A DNA stretch of 8,249 bases, from the NCBI GenBank assembly GCA_025350985.1, contig JANXWU010000063.1, positions 1 to 8,249 of the forward strand, in the 5' to 3' direction. The position numbers and the translations under genes are program-made. Origin of the DNA: Spartobacteria bacterium. GTDB taxonomy: Bacteria > Verrucomicrobiota > Verrucomicrobiia > Chthoniobacterales > Chthoniobacteraceae. Positions 1 to 6,527 of this stretch are shown here, in pieces (the first letter of the stretch is position 1; each line of letters begins with the position of its first letter). Under the pieces are notes generated by a model that saw only the letters and a list, made by a program, of their open reading frames with translations, was not told the origin of the DNA and did not search any database.

Positions 1-18
1 GTGTAAAGCGTGTAAAGC
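1..18. repeat. Two tandem copies of a 9-base unit at the window edge
   Basis: The unit GTGTAAAGC occurs twice in direct succession (1-9 and 10-18) and is followed by AA. The array is cut by the window edge, so further copies may lie to the left. Two copies alone may be chance, and no function can be assigned. Confidence 0.35.
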
Positions 19-75
19 AAAACAATTTCTTCTTCAACAGTGACAGTCATTTTTTGGTCCTGTGTTTTGAAGTTT

Positions 76-103
76 GAGATTCTTCGCTTCGCTCAGAATG
101 GCA
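76..103. repeat. Dispersed-repeat-like palindromic element downstream of gap
   Basis: On the minus strand the element includes CATTCTGAGCGAAGCGAAGA. It has ATTCT/AGAAT arms (79-83 and 95-99) around a GCGAAGCGAA-type core. From general knowledge, near-identical 'ATTCTGAGCGAAGCGAAGAATCT' elements are scattered between genes in many environmental bacterial genomes and are often mis-annotated as tiny ORFs. It sits outside any gene, just beyond the gap terminator, which fits a REP-like intergenic element. Only one copy is visible here, so the repeat status rests on recognition and not on copies in this window. Confidence 0.45.
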
Positions 104-110
104 TTTTTTT

Positions 111-150
111 CCCACAAAAAGCAAAGGCCGAGCGAAATCGCCCAGCCTCG
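111..150 (-). terminator. Intrinsic terminator of gap
   Basis: Read on the minus strand, 148-139 (AGGCTGGGCG) pairs with 134-125 (CGCTCGGCCT) in a 10-bp stem that includes two G-T wobbles and closes on a 4-base ATTT loop. It is followed at once by the T-rich run TTGCTTTTTG. It begins 22 bases after the gap stop codon. The strong stem and T tail are typical of Rho-independent termination. Confidence 0.75.
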
Positions 151-170
151 CTTTTTCACTGGCGGGATTT

Positions 171-1172
171 TTACTTTGCGAGCAGTTCCAACATGCCGAC
201 GCAGCGATTGCTGTAACCCCATTCGTTGTCGTACCATCCGACGACTTTCACAAATTTGTCGCCGAGCGTGAGCGTGAGCTGGCTGTCGAAAATGCACGAG
301 TGCGGGTTGCCGACGATGTCCTGGAGCACCAGGGGCTCGTCGCTGTATTCCAGCACCGCTGCCAGCGGACCACTCGACGCTGCTTTTTTGAACGCCGCGT
401 TGATGCTTTCTGCCGTCGCGTTGTTTTTCAAAAGCGCCGTGAAGTCCGTGACGGAGCCATCGGGCGTCGGGACGCGGAAGGCACCGCCATTGAGCTTGCC
501 TTTGAGTTCGGGAATGACTTCGCCGATCGCCTTCGCCGCGCCGGTCGAGGATGGGACGATGTTCACCGCCGCCGCCCGACCGCGCCGCAAATCCTCGTGT
601 GGAAGATCGAGAATGCGCTGGTCGTTCGTGTAGCTGTGGATCGTCGTCATGAACCCGCTCTCGATGCCGAAGGAATCGTTGAGCACCTTGACCATCGGCG
701 CCAGGCAGTTGGTCGTGCAACTGGCGTTGGAGACGATGAAATGTTTCGCCGCGTCGTAGATGTCGTCGTTCACCCCCATCGCGATCGTCGCGTCCGGGCC
801 TTTCGCGGGCGCGCTGATGAGCACGCGTTTCGCGCCGCCCTTGGTCATGTGCAGTTCGGCCTTCGCGCGGTCGGTAAAAAAGCCGGTCGATTCGAGAACG
901 ACATCGACCCCGAGCGAGCCCCACGGCAAATTCGCCGGGTCACGTTCCTTGAGAATCTTGATCTTGTGGCCGCCGACGATGATGTGCGCGTCGTCGTAAC
1001 TGATTTCGCCCTGAAATTTCCCGTGAACGGAATCCCACTTGAGCAGGTGCGCGAGCGTGTGCGTGTCGGTGAGGTCGTTGATTGCGGCGACCTTTTCCAC
1101 CTGAGCCTGCGTCATCGCGCGGAGGACGTTGCGACCGATGCGGCCGAAGCCGTTAATGCCAAATTTTGCCAT
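171..1172 (-). CDS. gap: Glyceraldehyde-3-phosphate dehydrogenase, NAD-dependent type
   Basis: This enzyme catalyses the phosphorylating oxidation of glyceraldehyde 3-phosphate to 1,3-bisphosphoglycerate in cytoplasmic glycolysis and gluconeogenesis. The 333-residue product is full length for the family. The N-terminal Rossmann domain carries GFGRIGR at residues 8-14, and Asp33 in NDLTD favours NAD over NADP. The active site SNASCTTNC places the catalytic cysteine at residue 152, with the partner histidine at 179 (TTIHSYTND). [10 protein letters not shown] (residues 208-217) and the [12 protein letters not shown] segment (about 233-244) are the usual phosphate-binding and catalytic-domain motifs. 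[11 protein letters not shown] closes the fold. The gene appears monocistronic: it has its own promoter (1207-1234) and terminator (111-150). No clear Shine-Dalgarno sequence precedes the ATG. The start is set by the canonical [14 protein letters not shown]-terminus. It is divergent from the surface-modification block and probably unrelated to it. Confidence 0.97.
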   Translation of the reverse strand: MAKFGINGFGRIGRNVLRAMTQAQVEKVAAINDLTDTHTLAHLLKWDSVHGKFQGEISYDDAHIIVGGHKIKILKERDPANLPWGSLGVDVVLESTGFFTDRAKAELHMTKGGAKRVLISAPAKGPDATIAMGVNDDIYDAAKHFIVSNASCTTNCLAPMVKVLNDSFGIESGFMTTIHSYTNDQRILDLPHEDLRRGRAAAVNIVPSSTGAAKAIGEVIPELKGKLNGGAFRVPTPDGSVTDFTALLKNNATAESINAAFKKAASSGPLAAVLEYSDEPLVLQDIVGNPHSCIFDSQLTLTLGDKFVKVVGWYDNEWGYSNRCVGMLELLAK

Positions 1173-1206
1173 AAGTAATGATGATTGCGGTTGTGAAAGA
1201 GGCGCA

Positions 1207-1234
1207 ATTATCGGCGGCTGCGATGGGTCGTCAA
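1207..1234 (-). promoter_or_regulatory. Predicted sigma70-type promoter of gap
   Basis: On the minus strand, TTGACG (1234-1229) is separated by 16 bases from GATAAT (1212-1207). Each box matches five of six consensus positions. Transcription would start near 1200, giving a leader of roughly 28 bases before the gap ATG at 1172. The fit and position are good, but this is a prediction from sequence only. Confidence 0.65.
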
Positions 1235-1305
1235 GGCTTTGTCTGCGGCGGATTGCGATTGCGACGCACCCTCATTGGAGTTATCGAATCGGCTCAGCTA
1301 TTCCC

Positions 1306-2343
1306 ATGACGAAGCGCCGCGAGATTATCCTCAAATTGCTGTTTCTGTGCGCCGCCACATTGCTCACGCTTGCCCTCGGGGAAGTGGCGGTGCGAATCAT
1401 CTCGGCGCGAACGCTCATCTACAACATTGAGATGGTGAAATACGCGAAGGCGTTAAAGCAGCGCGACCCGCAAGGCGAGGTCAGCCACACCCATGTGCCT
1501 TCCCGTTCGGCGCGCCTGATGGGCGTTGACGTCGCACTGAACTCGCTCGGCCAGCGCGGGCGCGAACTTGGAGAGAAAAGCCCCGGCACCGCACGCATTC
1601 TCGTGCTTGGAAGTTCGATTACGATGGGATGGGGAGTTCCGGCGGAGCAGGTATTTACCTCGTTGGTCGAAGCTAGACTCAATCGCGCACAACCTTTCGG
1701 GCCGAACATTGCCTTTCAAATCGCCAACGCCGGCATTGGAAACTACAACACTTATTTCCAGTCCAAGCTCTTGCAAAGGCAATATCCGGTCGTGAAGCCG
1801 GACTTGGTGGTTATCCAATACTTCATCAGTGACGTGGAGCCGCGCACGATGGGGCGGAATAACTGGCTGCTGCAACATTCGCTGCTGGCCGACTACTTAT
1901 TCGACCGCTTTGGGCACATGCAGTTTGCTCGGAGCGGGAAAGCCGACCTCTTCACCCACTACTCAAACCTATATAAGGAAGGCTCCGAAGCTTGGGGGCA
2001 AACCCAGCAATACCTGGCTGCCATCCGGGGCACCACGGACAAGGATGGAGTGCCGCTGTTGCTGATGATTATCCCGGACATTCACGACTTATCGACGGGC
2101 ACTCCTTATCGAGAGCTATACACCAAAATGGAAGCTGCTTTCCAAAAGCTCGGCATTCCCACCGTGAATACCTTCGATGCGTTTCAGAAACAGTTTGGCG
2201 GCGATGTCTCGAAGCTTTGGATTCAAAGCGACGATCCTCATCCGAACGCCAGCGGCCACGCCCTCATGGCCGACGCGCTTTACCGTTACTTGGTCGAAAC
2301 CGATCCACTCAGACTCAAACGAGCCGCAACTCCTGCGCCGTGA
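1306..2343 (+). CDS. Membrane-anchored SGNH/GDSL-family hydrolase or acyltransferase-like protein
   Basis: The product is 345 residues. One hydrophobic segment at about residues 8-26 should act as signal anchor and place the rest in the periplasm. The SGNH core follows. Block I is GSSITMGWG (residues 102-110) with the likely nucleophile Ser104, where the usual Asp of GDS is replaced by Ser103. Block II is NAGIGNYN with Gly143. Block V is DDPHPNASGH with Asp309 and His312 as the remaining triad residues. The block III position reads YFISDVEP (172-179), with Ser in place of the usual Asn of 'ND', so the oxyanion hole may differ. The ATG at 1306 is chosen because it lies directly before the membrane segment. 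The open frame continues upstream to 1129, but that part is antisense to gap and unlike the family. The gene leads the block and ends 17 bases before the MBOAT gene. Such pairing resembles AlgJ/AlgX, PatB or DltD beside their MBOAT partners, so a role in transferring or removing ester groups on a surface polymer is inferred. The exact substrate is unknown. Confidence 0.88.
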   Translation: MTKRREIILKLLFLCAATLLTLALGEVAVRIISARTLIYNIEMVKYAKALKQRDPQGEVSHTHVPSRSARLMGVDVALNSLGQRGRELGEKSPGTARILVLGSSITMGWGVPAEQVFTSLVEARLNRAQPFGPNIAFQIANAGIGNYNTYFQSKLLQRQYPVVKPDLVVIQYFISDVEPRTMGRNNWLLQHSLLADYLFDRFGHMQFARSGKADLFTHYSNLYKEGSEAWGQTQQYLAAIRGTTDKDGVPLLLMIIPDIHDLSTGTPYRELYTKMEAAFQKLGIPTVNTFDAFQKQFGGDVSKLWIQSDDPHPNASGHALMADALYRYLVETDPLRLKRAATPAP

Positions 2344-2349
2344 CGAACT

Positions 2350-2353
2350 AAGG
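2350..2353 (+). promoter_or_regulatory. Weak Shine-Dalgarno sequence of the MBOAT gene
   Basis: AAGG lies seven bases before the ATG at 2361. It is the only start in the window with a recognisable, though short, Shine-Dalgarno match, and it supports that ATG as the start. Confidence 0.4.
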
Positions 2354-2360
2354 CGTCGTC

Positions 2361-3830
2361 ATGCTCTTTAACTCCCTCGAGTTCGCGATCTTCTTCCCGA
2401 TCGTCACGCTGCTCTACTTCCTGTTCAGGGACAGGGCGCGGGTGTGGCTGCTGCTGCTGGCAAGCTGCTTTTTTTACATGGCCTACCGGAACGGCGCGCT
2501 CTGGTACTACTTGGGCTTTCTCTTCACGCTAATCGGCCTTGATTACGTCGCGGGTTTCCTTATTGAACAAGCAACGGGTTTTCAACGAAAGCTTGCGTTG
2601 GGACTAAGTCTGGCCGCGAACATCGGCCTGCTTGGTTTCTTCAAATACTTCAACTTCCTAAACACCAATCTGGCGTCGGCTTTTCACTCCGCCGGCTTGG
2701 GCTATTCCATCCCGAACCACGGATGGGAACTGCCAATTGGTCTTTCGTTCCACACCTTCCAAGCCATGAGTTATACCATGGAAGTCTATTACGGGCGACA
2801 AAAGGCGGAGCGCTCCCTGCCAGTCTATGCGCTCTACGTGTTGTTCTATCCGCAACTGGTGGCCGGGCCGATCGAGCGGCCGCAAAATCTAATTCATCAG
2901 TTTCGCGAAGCGCATCGGTTTGATTACGCCCGCTTGGTGCAGGGAGTGCAACTGATGCTGACGGGCTTATTGAAAAAGATGGCTATTGCCGACCGGCTCG
3001 CGCCCTTGGTGGATACGGTTTACAAGGCTCCGACGCACTATTCCGGCGCGCAACTGCTCGTGGCGACTTACTTCTTCGCGGTGCAGATTTACTGTGACTT
3101 CTCGGGCTATACAGACATTGCGCGCGGTGCCGCGACCGTCATGGGCTTTCGGATCATGGAGAACTTCGAGCGACCTTATCTGGCTCCTTCCATCGCGGAG
3201 TTTTGGCGACGGTGGCACATCTCGCTTTCCACTTGGTTTCGAGACTATGTTTATATTCCGCTGGGGGGCAATCGGCTCACTGAGCAACGAACTTATTTCA
3301 ACTTGGCGGCGGTCTTTCTCCTCAGTGGCTTTTGGCATGGAGCGAACTGGACTTACCTTGTCTGGGGCGCTCTGCATGGAACTTTGTTTATTGTCTACCT
3401 CTCCACGCGCGCCCTGCGTGCTAGAGTTCACTCGGTCCTGGGCTTGGACAGGCATTCGGGATGGCATCGCTTCCTTGCGGTGCTGGTTTCTTCAAACTTA
3501 GTCGTCTTCACTTGGATCTTCTTCCGCGCTGGATCGCTCGGCGACGCGATGGAAATAGTTCGCCGCATCTTTTGCCAGTTTGCTTTCCCGGGCTGGCGGA
3601 GCTTGCACGCCGGTCTTGATTTGTCCCAGTTTGTTATTGGTCTGGTGCTAATTGTTTGCCTGTTTTTAGTTGAGGGCGTTGGCGGCAAGAAAGCGCTTTG
3701 GCAATGGATCGACAGCCGGCGGTCGGGATGGCGTTGGGGTGCTTATTATTTGTTTGCGGTTGGGTTGATCGTGCTTATCCTGACCAACCCGGTTCACAAG
3801 GCTCAGCAGTTCATCTATTTTCAGTTTTAA
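2361..3830 (+). CDS. MBOAT-family membrane-bound O-acyltransferase, AlgI-like
   Basis: This 489-residue polytopic inner-membrane protein has about ten or more hydrophobic segments, a usual length for bacterial AlgI/PatA/DltB relatives. Visible family signatures are PQLVAGPIERP (164-174), CDFSGYTDIARG (245-256), the cytoplasmic re-entrant motif EFWRRWHISLSTWFRDY (280-296), and SGFWHGANW (322-330), whose His326 matches the invariant MBOAT histidine. The C-terminus ends in FIYFQF, as is common in this subgroup. Known relatives take an acyl group from a cytoplasmic donor and pass it through the membrane to an extracytoplasmic partner or acceptor. Here the upstream gene encodes a likely periplasmic SGNH partner. 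The downstream gene, three bases after the stop, encodes a cytoplasmic carbamoyltransferase. Whether the group moved is acetyl, a longer acyl or carbamoyl cannot be told. N-terminal MLFNSLEFAIFFP is the standard start of the family. Confidence 0.95.
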   Translation: MLFNSLEFAIFFPIVTLLYFLFRDRARVWLLLLASCFFYMAYRNGALWYYLGFLFTLIGLDYVAGFLIEQATGFQRKLALGLSLAANIGLLGFFKYFNFLNTNLASAFHSAGLGYSIPNHGWELPIGLSFHTFQAMSYTMEVYYGRQKAERSLPVYALYVLFYPQLVAGPIERPQNLIHQFREAHRFDYARLVQGVQLMLTGLLKKMAIADRLAPLVDTVYKAPTHYSGAQLLVATYFFAVQIYCDFSGYTDIARGAATVMGFRIMENFERPYLAPSIAEFWRRWHISLSTWFRDYVYIPLGGNRLTEQRTYFNLAAVFLLSGFWHGANWTYLVWGALHGTLFIVYLSTRALRARVHSVLGLDRHSGWHRFLAVLVSSNLVVFTWIFFRAGSLGDAMEIVRRIFCQFAFPGWRSLHAGLDLSQFVIGLVLIVCLFLVEGVGGKKALWQWIDSRRSGWRWGAYYLFAVGLIVLILTNPVHKAQQFIYFQF

Positions 3831-3833
3831 GCA

Positions 3834-5666
3834 GTGAACATCCTTGGCATTTCGGCCTTTTATCATGACTCCGCCGCGGCTTTGATTTGCGACGGCAGGA
3901 TAGTGGCGGCGGCTCAAGAGGAACGGTTCACACGCCGGAAGCACGACTTTCGGTTTCCTCGAAACGCCATTGACTATTGCTTGAAGGAAGGCGGGCTGAC
4001 TCCTTCGCAACTGGACCATGTCGTCTTCTATGACAAGCCTTTGTTAAAGTTCGAGCGGCTGCTTGAGACTTACATCGCGTTTGCGCCGGCAGGCTTCCGG
4101 AGCTTCTTGCAGGCGATGCCATTGTGGCTGCGCGAAAAGCTCTTTCTTCCCCGGGAGTTGGACCAGGGATTGCGCGGTCTATACAAGGGCCGCTATGTCT
4201 TTGTCGAACATCATGAGTCGCACGCGGCGAGTGCGTTTTACCCCAGTCCTTTTGACGAAGCGGCCATTCTGACCGTGGATGGCGTCGGGGAATGGGCCAC
4301 GTCAACCATCGGCGTCGGGCGCGGGAACAAGATTGAAATGACTCATGAGCAGCGTTTCCCACATTCCTTGGGCTTGCTCTACTCGGCGTTTACTTATTAC
4401 ACCGGCTTTCGGGTTAATAGCGGAGAGTATAAGTTGATGGGCCTTGCTCCTTATGGCGAGCCGAAGTATGCGGGACTGATTCGCGAGAAGCTCATTGACT
4501 TAAAGGAGGATGGCTCCTTTCGGATGGACATGCAGTTCTTTAACTACTGCCAGGGACTGACCATGACTAATGCGCGCTTTGACGCCTTGTTTGGCCAGCC
4601 GCCGCGCAAACCCGAAGAAGTGTTGACGCAGTTTTACATGGACATCGCGGCGAGCATTCAGGTGGTGACCGAAGAGATCATGCTGCGGATGGCACGGCAC
4701 GCCTTTGACTTAACCGGATCAAAGAACCTGTGCCTCGCGGGCGGTGTAGCTTTGAACTGTGTTAGTAATGGGCGCATCCTGCGCGAAGGTCCGTTTGAGA
4801 AGGTGTGGGTGCAGCCGGCGGCGGGCGACGCGGGCGGGGCTTTGGGTGGGGCGTTGTTTGTGTGGCATCAACTGCTTGGCCACCCGCGCGTGCCCGTGCA
4901 GCCGGACGCGCAGCGCGGCAGTTTGCTCGGCCCGGACATTCGCGATGAGGAGACGCGCCCTTATCTCGACTCGATCAAGGCTCCGTATGATTTTTTTCCA
5001 AATGATGAAGCACTGTGCGAGGCGGTCGCGGGATTGATGGCCAGTGAAAAAGTCATCGGCTGGGTGCAGGGACGGATGGAATTCGGGCCGCGGGCGCTGG
5101 GCTGCCGCAGCATCCTCGGCGACGCGCGCTCGCCCAGAATGCAAAAGGTGATGAACCTCAAGATCAAATTCCGCGAATCGTTCCGGCCTTTCGCACCCTG
5201 CGTGCTGCGCGAGCGGGTGGATGAGTTTTTTGAAACGAGACCGAACGAGGACAGCCCCTACATGCTGCTGGTCGCCGACGTGCGCGAGTCGAAGCGGACG
5301 CAAGCCCAGGCGCAAAGCGACGCGCGCGGTTTGGAAAAACTGGAAGTCGAGCGTTCGGTTATCCCGGCGGTGACGCATGTGGATTACTCCGCGCGCGTGC
5401 AGACGGTGGACCGCGAACGACACGGGCGCTTCTACGACCTGCTCAAAAAGTTCGAGGAAAAAACCGGCTGTCCCGTGATCATCAACACCAGCTTCAACGT
5501 GCGCGGAGAGCCGATTGTCTGCACGGCGCAGGATGCTTATCGCTGCTTCATGGCGACGAACATGGATGTGCTCGTGCTCGGGCGTTGCGTGCTGTTGAAA
5601 GAGCGGCAGCCGGACGCGAAGGAGATCGACATCAGCCAGTATTTGTCCGAGTTCCAACTCGACTAA
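3834..5666 (+). CDS. O-carbamoyltransferase, NodU/CmcH/TobZ family (SxtI-like)
   Basis: The 610-residue product matches the full length of this family. Members form carbamoyl-adenylate from carbamoyl phosphate and ATP and move the carbamoyl group to a hydroxyl of a sugar, antibiotic or toxin, in the cytoplasm. The N-terminal Kae1-like domain (about 1-360) starts MNILGISAFYHDSAA. Likely metal or substrate ligands are His11, the HHESH motif (His126 and His130), Asp149 in VDGVGEW and Asp332 in GDAGGALGG. The C-terminal YrdC-like domain (about 385-590) contains GRMEFGPRALGCRSILGD (413-430), KFRESFRPFAP (445-455) and NTSFNVRGEP (551-560). The start is a GTG three bases after the MBOAT stop, without a Shine-Dalgarno sequence, which suggests translational coupling. 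It is followed by sxtJ- and sxtK-like genes, the saxitoxin-cluster order sxtI-J-K. Base composition changes inside the gene, near 4700-4850. The family is certain; the acceptor is unknown. Confidence 0.95.
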   Translation: MNILGISAFYHDSAAALICDGRIVAAAQEERFTRRKHDFRFPRNAIDYCLKEGGLTPSQLDHVVFYDKPLLKFERLLETYIAFAPAGFRSFLQAMPLWLREKLFLPRELDQGLRGLYKGRYVFVEHHESHAASAFYPSPFDEAAILTVDGVGEWATSTIGVGRGNKIEMTHEQRFPHSLGLLYSAFTYYTGFRVNSGEYKLMGLAPYGEPKYAGLIREKLIDLKEDGSFRMDMQFFNYCQGLTMTNARFDALFGQPPRKPEEVLTQFYMDIAASIQVVTEEIMLRMARHAFDLTGSKNLCLAGGVALNCVSNGRILREGPFEKVWVQPAAGDAGGALGGALFVWHQLLGHPRVPVQPDAQRGSLLGPDIRDEETRPYLDSIKAPYDFFPNDEALCEAVAGLMASEKVIGWVQGRMEFGPRALGCRSILGDARSPRMQKVMNLKIKFRESFRPFAPCVLRERVDEFFETRPNEDSPYMLLVADVRESKRTQAQAQSDARGLEKLEVERSVIPAVTHVDYSARVQTVDRERHGRFYDLLKKFEEKTGCPVIINTSFNVRGEPIVCTAQDAYRCFMATNMDVLVLGRCVLLKERQPDAKEIDISQYLSEFQLD

Positions 5667-5684
5667 AGCCCGCCCGCCCTCGCC

Positions 5685-6119
5685 ATGAGCCTGCTGCAAA
5701 TCGACTGGAAGCCCGACCGAAAAAAGCTGCGGGAGTTTGCAGTCATCTGGCTGGTCGGCTTCGGGATTTTCGGGTGCGTCGCGGCTTGGAAATCCGGCGC
5801 GTTTGCCGGCTCTGGAAAATGGACGACGCCGTGTGTGTTGTGGTCGCTGGCTCTCGTCGTCGGATTGATGGGAATGGCCGCGCCGGAACTGGTGCGGCCC
5901 GTTTACGTCGGCTGGATGGCGGTGGGTTTGCCCATTGGCTACGTGACCACGCATGTGCTTTTCGGGCTCCTTTATTTCGGAGTTTTCACTGCGACGGCGC
6001 TGGTGTTCCGCGTGATCGGGCGCGACAAGCTGCTGCGTCGATTTGACAAGACGGCGCAGACCTACTGGGTTAAACGTGCAGCCGCGCCGCCCCCCGCCCG
6101 CTACTTCGATCAATTTTAG
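5685..6119 (+). CDS. SxtJ-like small integral membrane protein
   Basis: The product has 144 residues, with hydrophobic segments at about 17-35, 49-66, 74-88 and 90-110, so three or four membrane passes. It has a short charged cytoplasmic-type N-terminus (DWKPDRKKLREF). The C-terminal tail GRDKLLRRFDKTAQTYWVKR (112-131) followed by RYFDQF is the recognisable signature of the SxtJ family, named from saxitoxin gene clusters. SxtJ proteins have no proven activity. They are repeatedly encoded beside NodU-type carbamoyltransferases and have been suggested to be subunits or membrane partners of these enzymes. Here the gene starts 18 bases after the carbamoyltransferase stop and ends three bases before the SxtK-like gene, which supports a shared complex. 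No Shine-Dalgarno sequence is seen. A docking or acceptor-handling role at the membrane is inference. Confidence 0.82.
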   Translation: MSLLQIDWKPDRKKLREFAVIWLVGFGIFGCVAAWKSGAFAGSGKWTTPCVLWSLALVVGLMGMAAPELVRPVYVGWMAVGLPIGYVTTHVLFGLLYFGVFTATALVFRVIGRDKLLRRFDKTAQTYWVKRAAAPPPARYFDQF

Positions 6120-6122
6120 AGC

Positions 6123-6323
6123 ATGGCCGAGAACGATCCCAACCAGCAATTCACCGCCGCGTCCACCGAGCCGCGGACGGGGTTCGTGCGCGAGTTCATC
6201 CGGTTTTTAGCCGAGAACAAAAAGTGGTGGCTGCTGCCCATCGTCATCATCACTTTGCTGCTGGCGTTGCTGATGATCTTCGGCAGCACGGCGGCGGCTC
6301 CGTTCATTTACACGTTGTTTTAA
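6123..6323 (+). CDS. SxtK-like (DUF5989) single-pass membrane protein
   Basis: This is a 66-residue protein with a polar N-terminus of about 20 residues. The family core follows: FVREFIRFLAENKKWWLLPI (21-40), one membrane segment (about 37-55), and the ending APFIYTLF. This pattern of an amphipathic basic/aromatic stretch, one helix and a terminal FIYTLF is that of DUF5989/SxtK, which is normally about 50-60 residues. Function is unknown in all members that I know of. The gene starts three bases after the SxtJ-like stop, probably translated by coupling. The constant company of SxtJ and a NodU-type carbamoyltransferase points to a small accessory subunit. The ATG at 6123 is used because it is the first start after the preceding gene; a later start would lose only the variable polar leader. 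Confidence 0.8.
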   Translation: MAENDPNQQFTAASTEPRTGFVREFIRFLAENKKWWLLPIVIITLLLALLMIFGSTAAAPFIYTLF

Positions 6324-6347
6324 GAACAGCGTCCCACGCGGGTTCTT
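6322..6347 (+). other. Hairpin between the SxtK-like gene and the M28 peptidase gene
   Basis: AAGAAC (6322-6327) pairs with GTTCTT (6342-6347). Inside it GCGT (6329-6332) pairs with ACGC (6336-6339) around a CCC loop, with a small asymmetric bulge (A against GG) between the stems. The structure fills almost the whole 27-base gap, overlaps the stop codon of the SxtK-like gene and ends three bases before the ATG at 6351. There is no clear T-run after it, only TTCCC. It could be a weak terminator, an RNA-processing or stability element marking the end of the five-gene block, or a cover over the next start. Confidence 0.45.
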
Positions 6348-6350
6348 CCC

Positions 6351-6527
6351 ATGTTGCGCCTCTCCTTTCCTCCCAGTGCGCGCAGACGGCTCGGCTTGCT
6401 TTTTCTGCTCCTCGCTCTGGTCGTTTTCGGCGGATGGTGGGTGATGATTCGGATGCCGGGGAAAAGTTTTCACGGCGCGCTGCCGGCGCTCACCCCCGGA
6501 CAAACGTCCCTCCGCGATGAGTTGCGC
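6351..6527 (+). pseudogene. Frame-separated N-terminal membrane anchor of the M28 peptidase
   Basis: From the ATG at 6351 about 59 residues read as a type-II anchor. A basic leader (MLRLSFPPSARRRL) is followed by a hydrophobic segment at about residues 14-33, then MPGKSFHGALPALTPGQTSL and RDELR. This is the usual N-terminus of membrane-anchored bacterial M28 peptidases. After Arg59 (CGC 6525-6527) the frame turns into low-complexity Arg-rich nonsense up to 6773. The family-like sequence goes on in the +1 frame as ADVQKLAIEIGPRN, beginning at GCG 6526. The join would be seamless if two bases were restored (TTGCGC-GCGGACGTG in place of TTGCGCGGACGTG). This indicates a two-base loss in a CG repeat, either real or a sequencing/assembly error. 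Repaired, the protein would have about 338 residues. Confidence 0.7.

Noticed and set aside
34..1178. Long open frames in other frames over gap (minus 34-924, plus 300-1178)
   Set aside because: gap is unmistakable with an intact active site; these frames are its shadows. The minus one also runs through the terminator and repeat.
1259..1287. Possible promoter for the five-gene block (TTGCGA, 17 bases, TATCGA)
   Set aside because: The -10 box matches too few consensus positions, and several equally weak pairs exist in this 133-base region.
1129..1305. Upstream extension of the SGNH hydrolase by 59 residues
   Set aside because: The extension overlaps gap on the opposite strand, covers the gap promoter, and would bury the signal anchor inside the protein.
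4719..6149. Minus-strand open frame of 476 codons opposite the carbamoyltransferase and SxtJ-like genes
   Set aside because: Shadow of well-supported genes; composition is His/Arg/Pro-rich and no motif is visible. It spans the G+C-rich part where stop codons are rare.
3834..6323. Saxitoxin biosynthesis cluster
   Set aside because: Only the sxtI/J/K-like trio is present; no starter polyketide synthase, amidinotransferase, cyclisation or oxygenase genes are found and the flanks are housekeeping genes.
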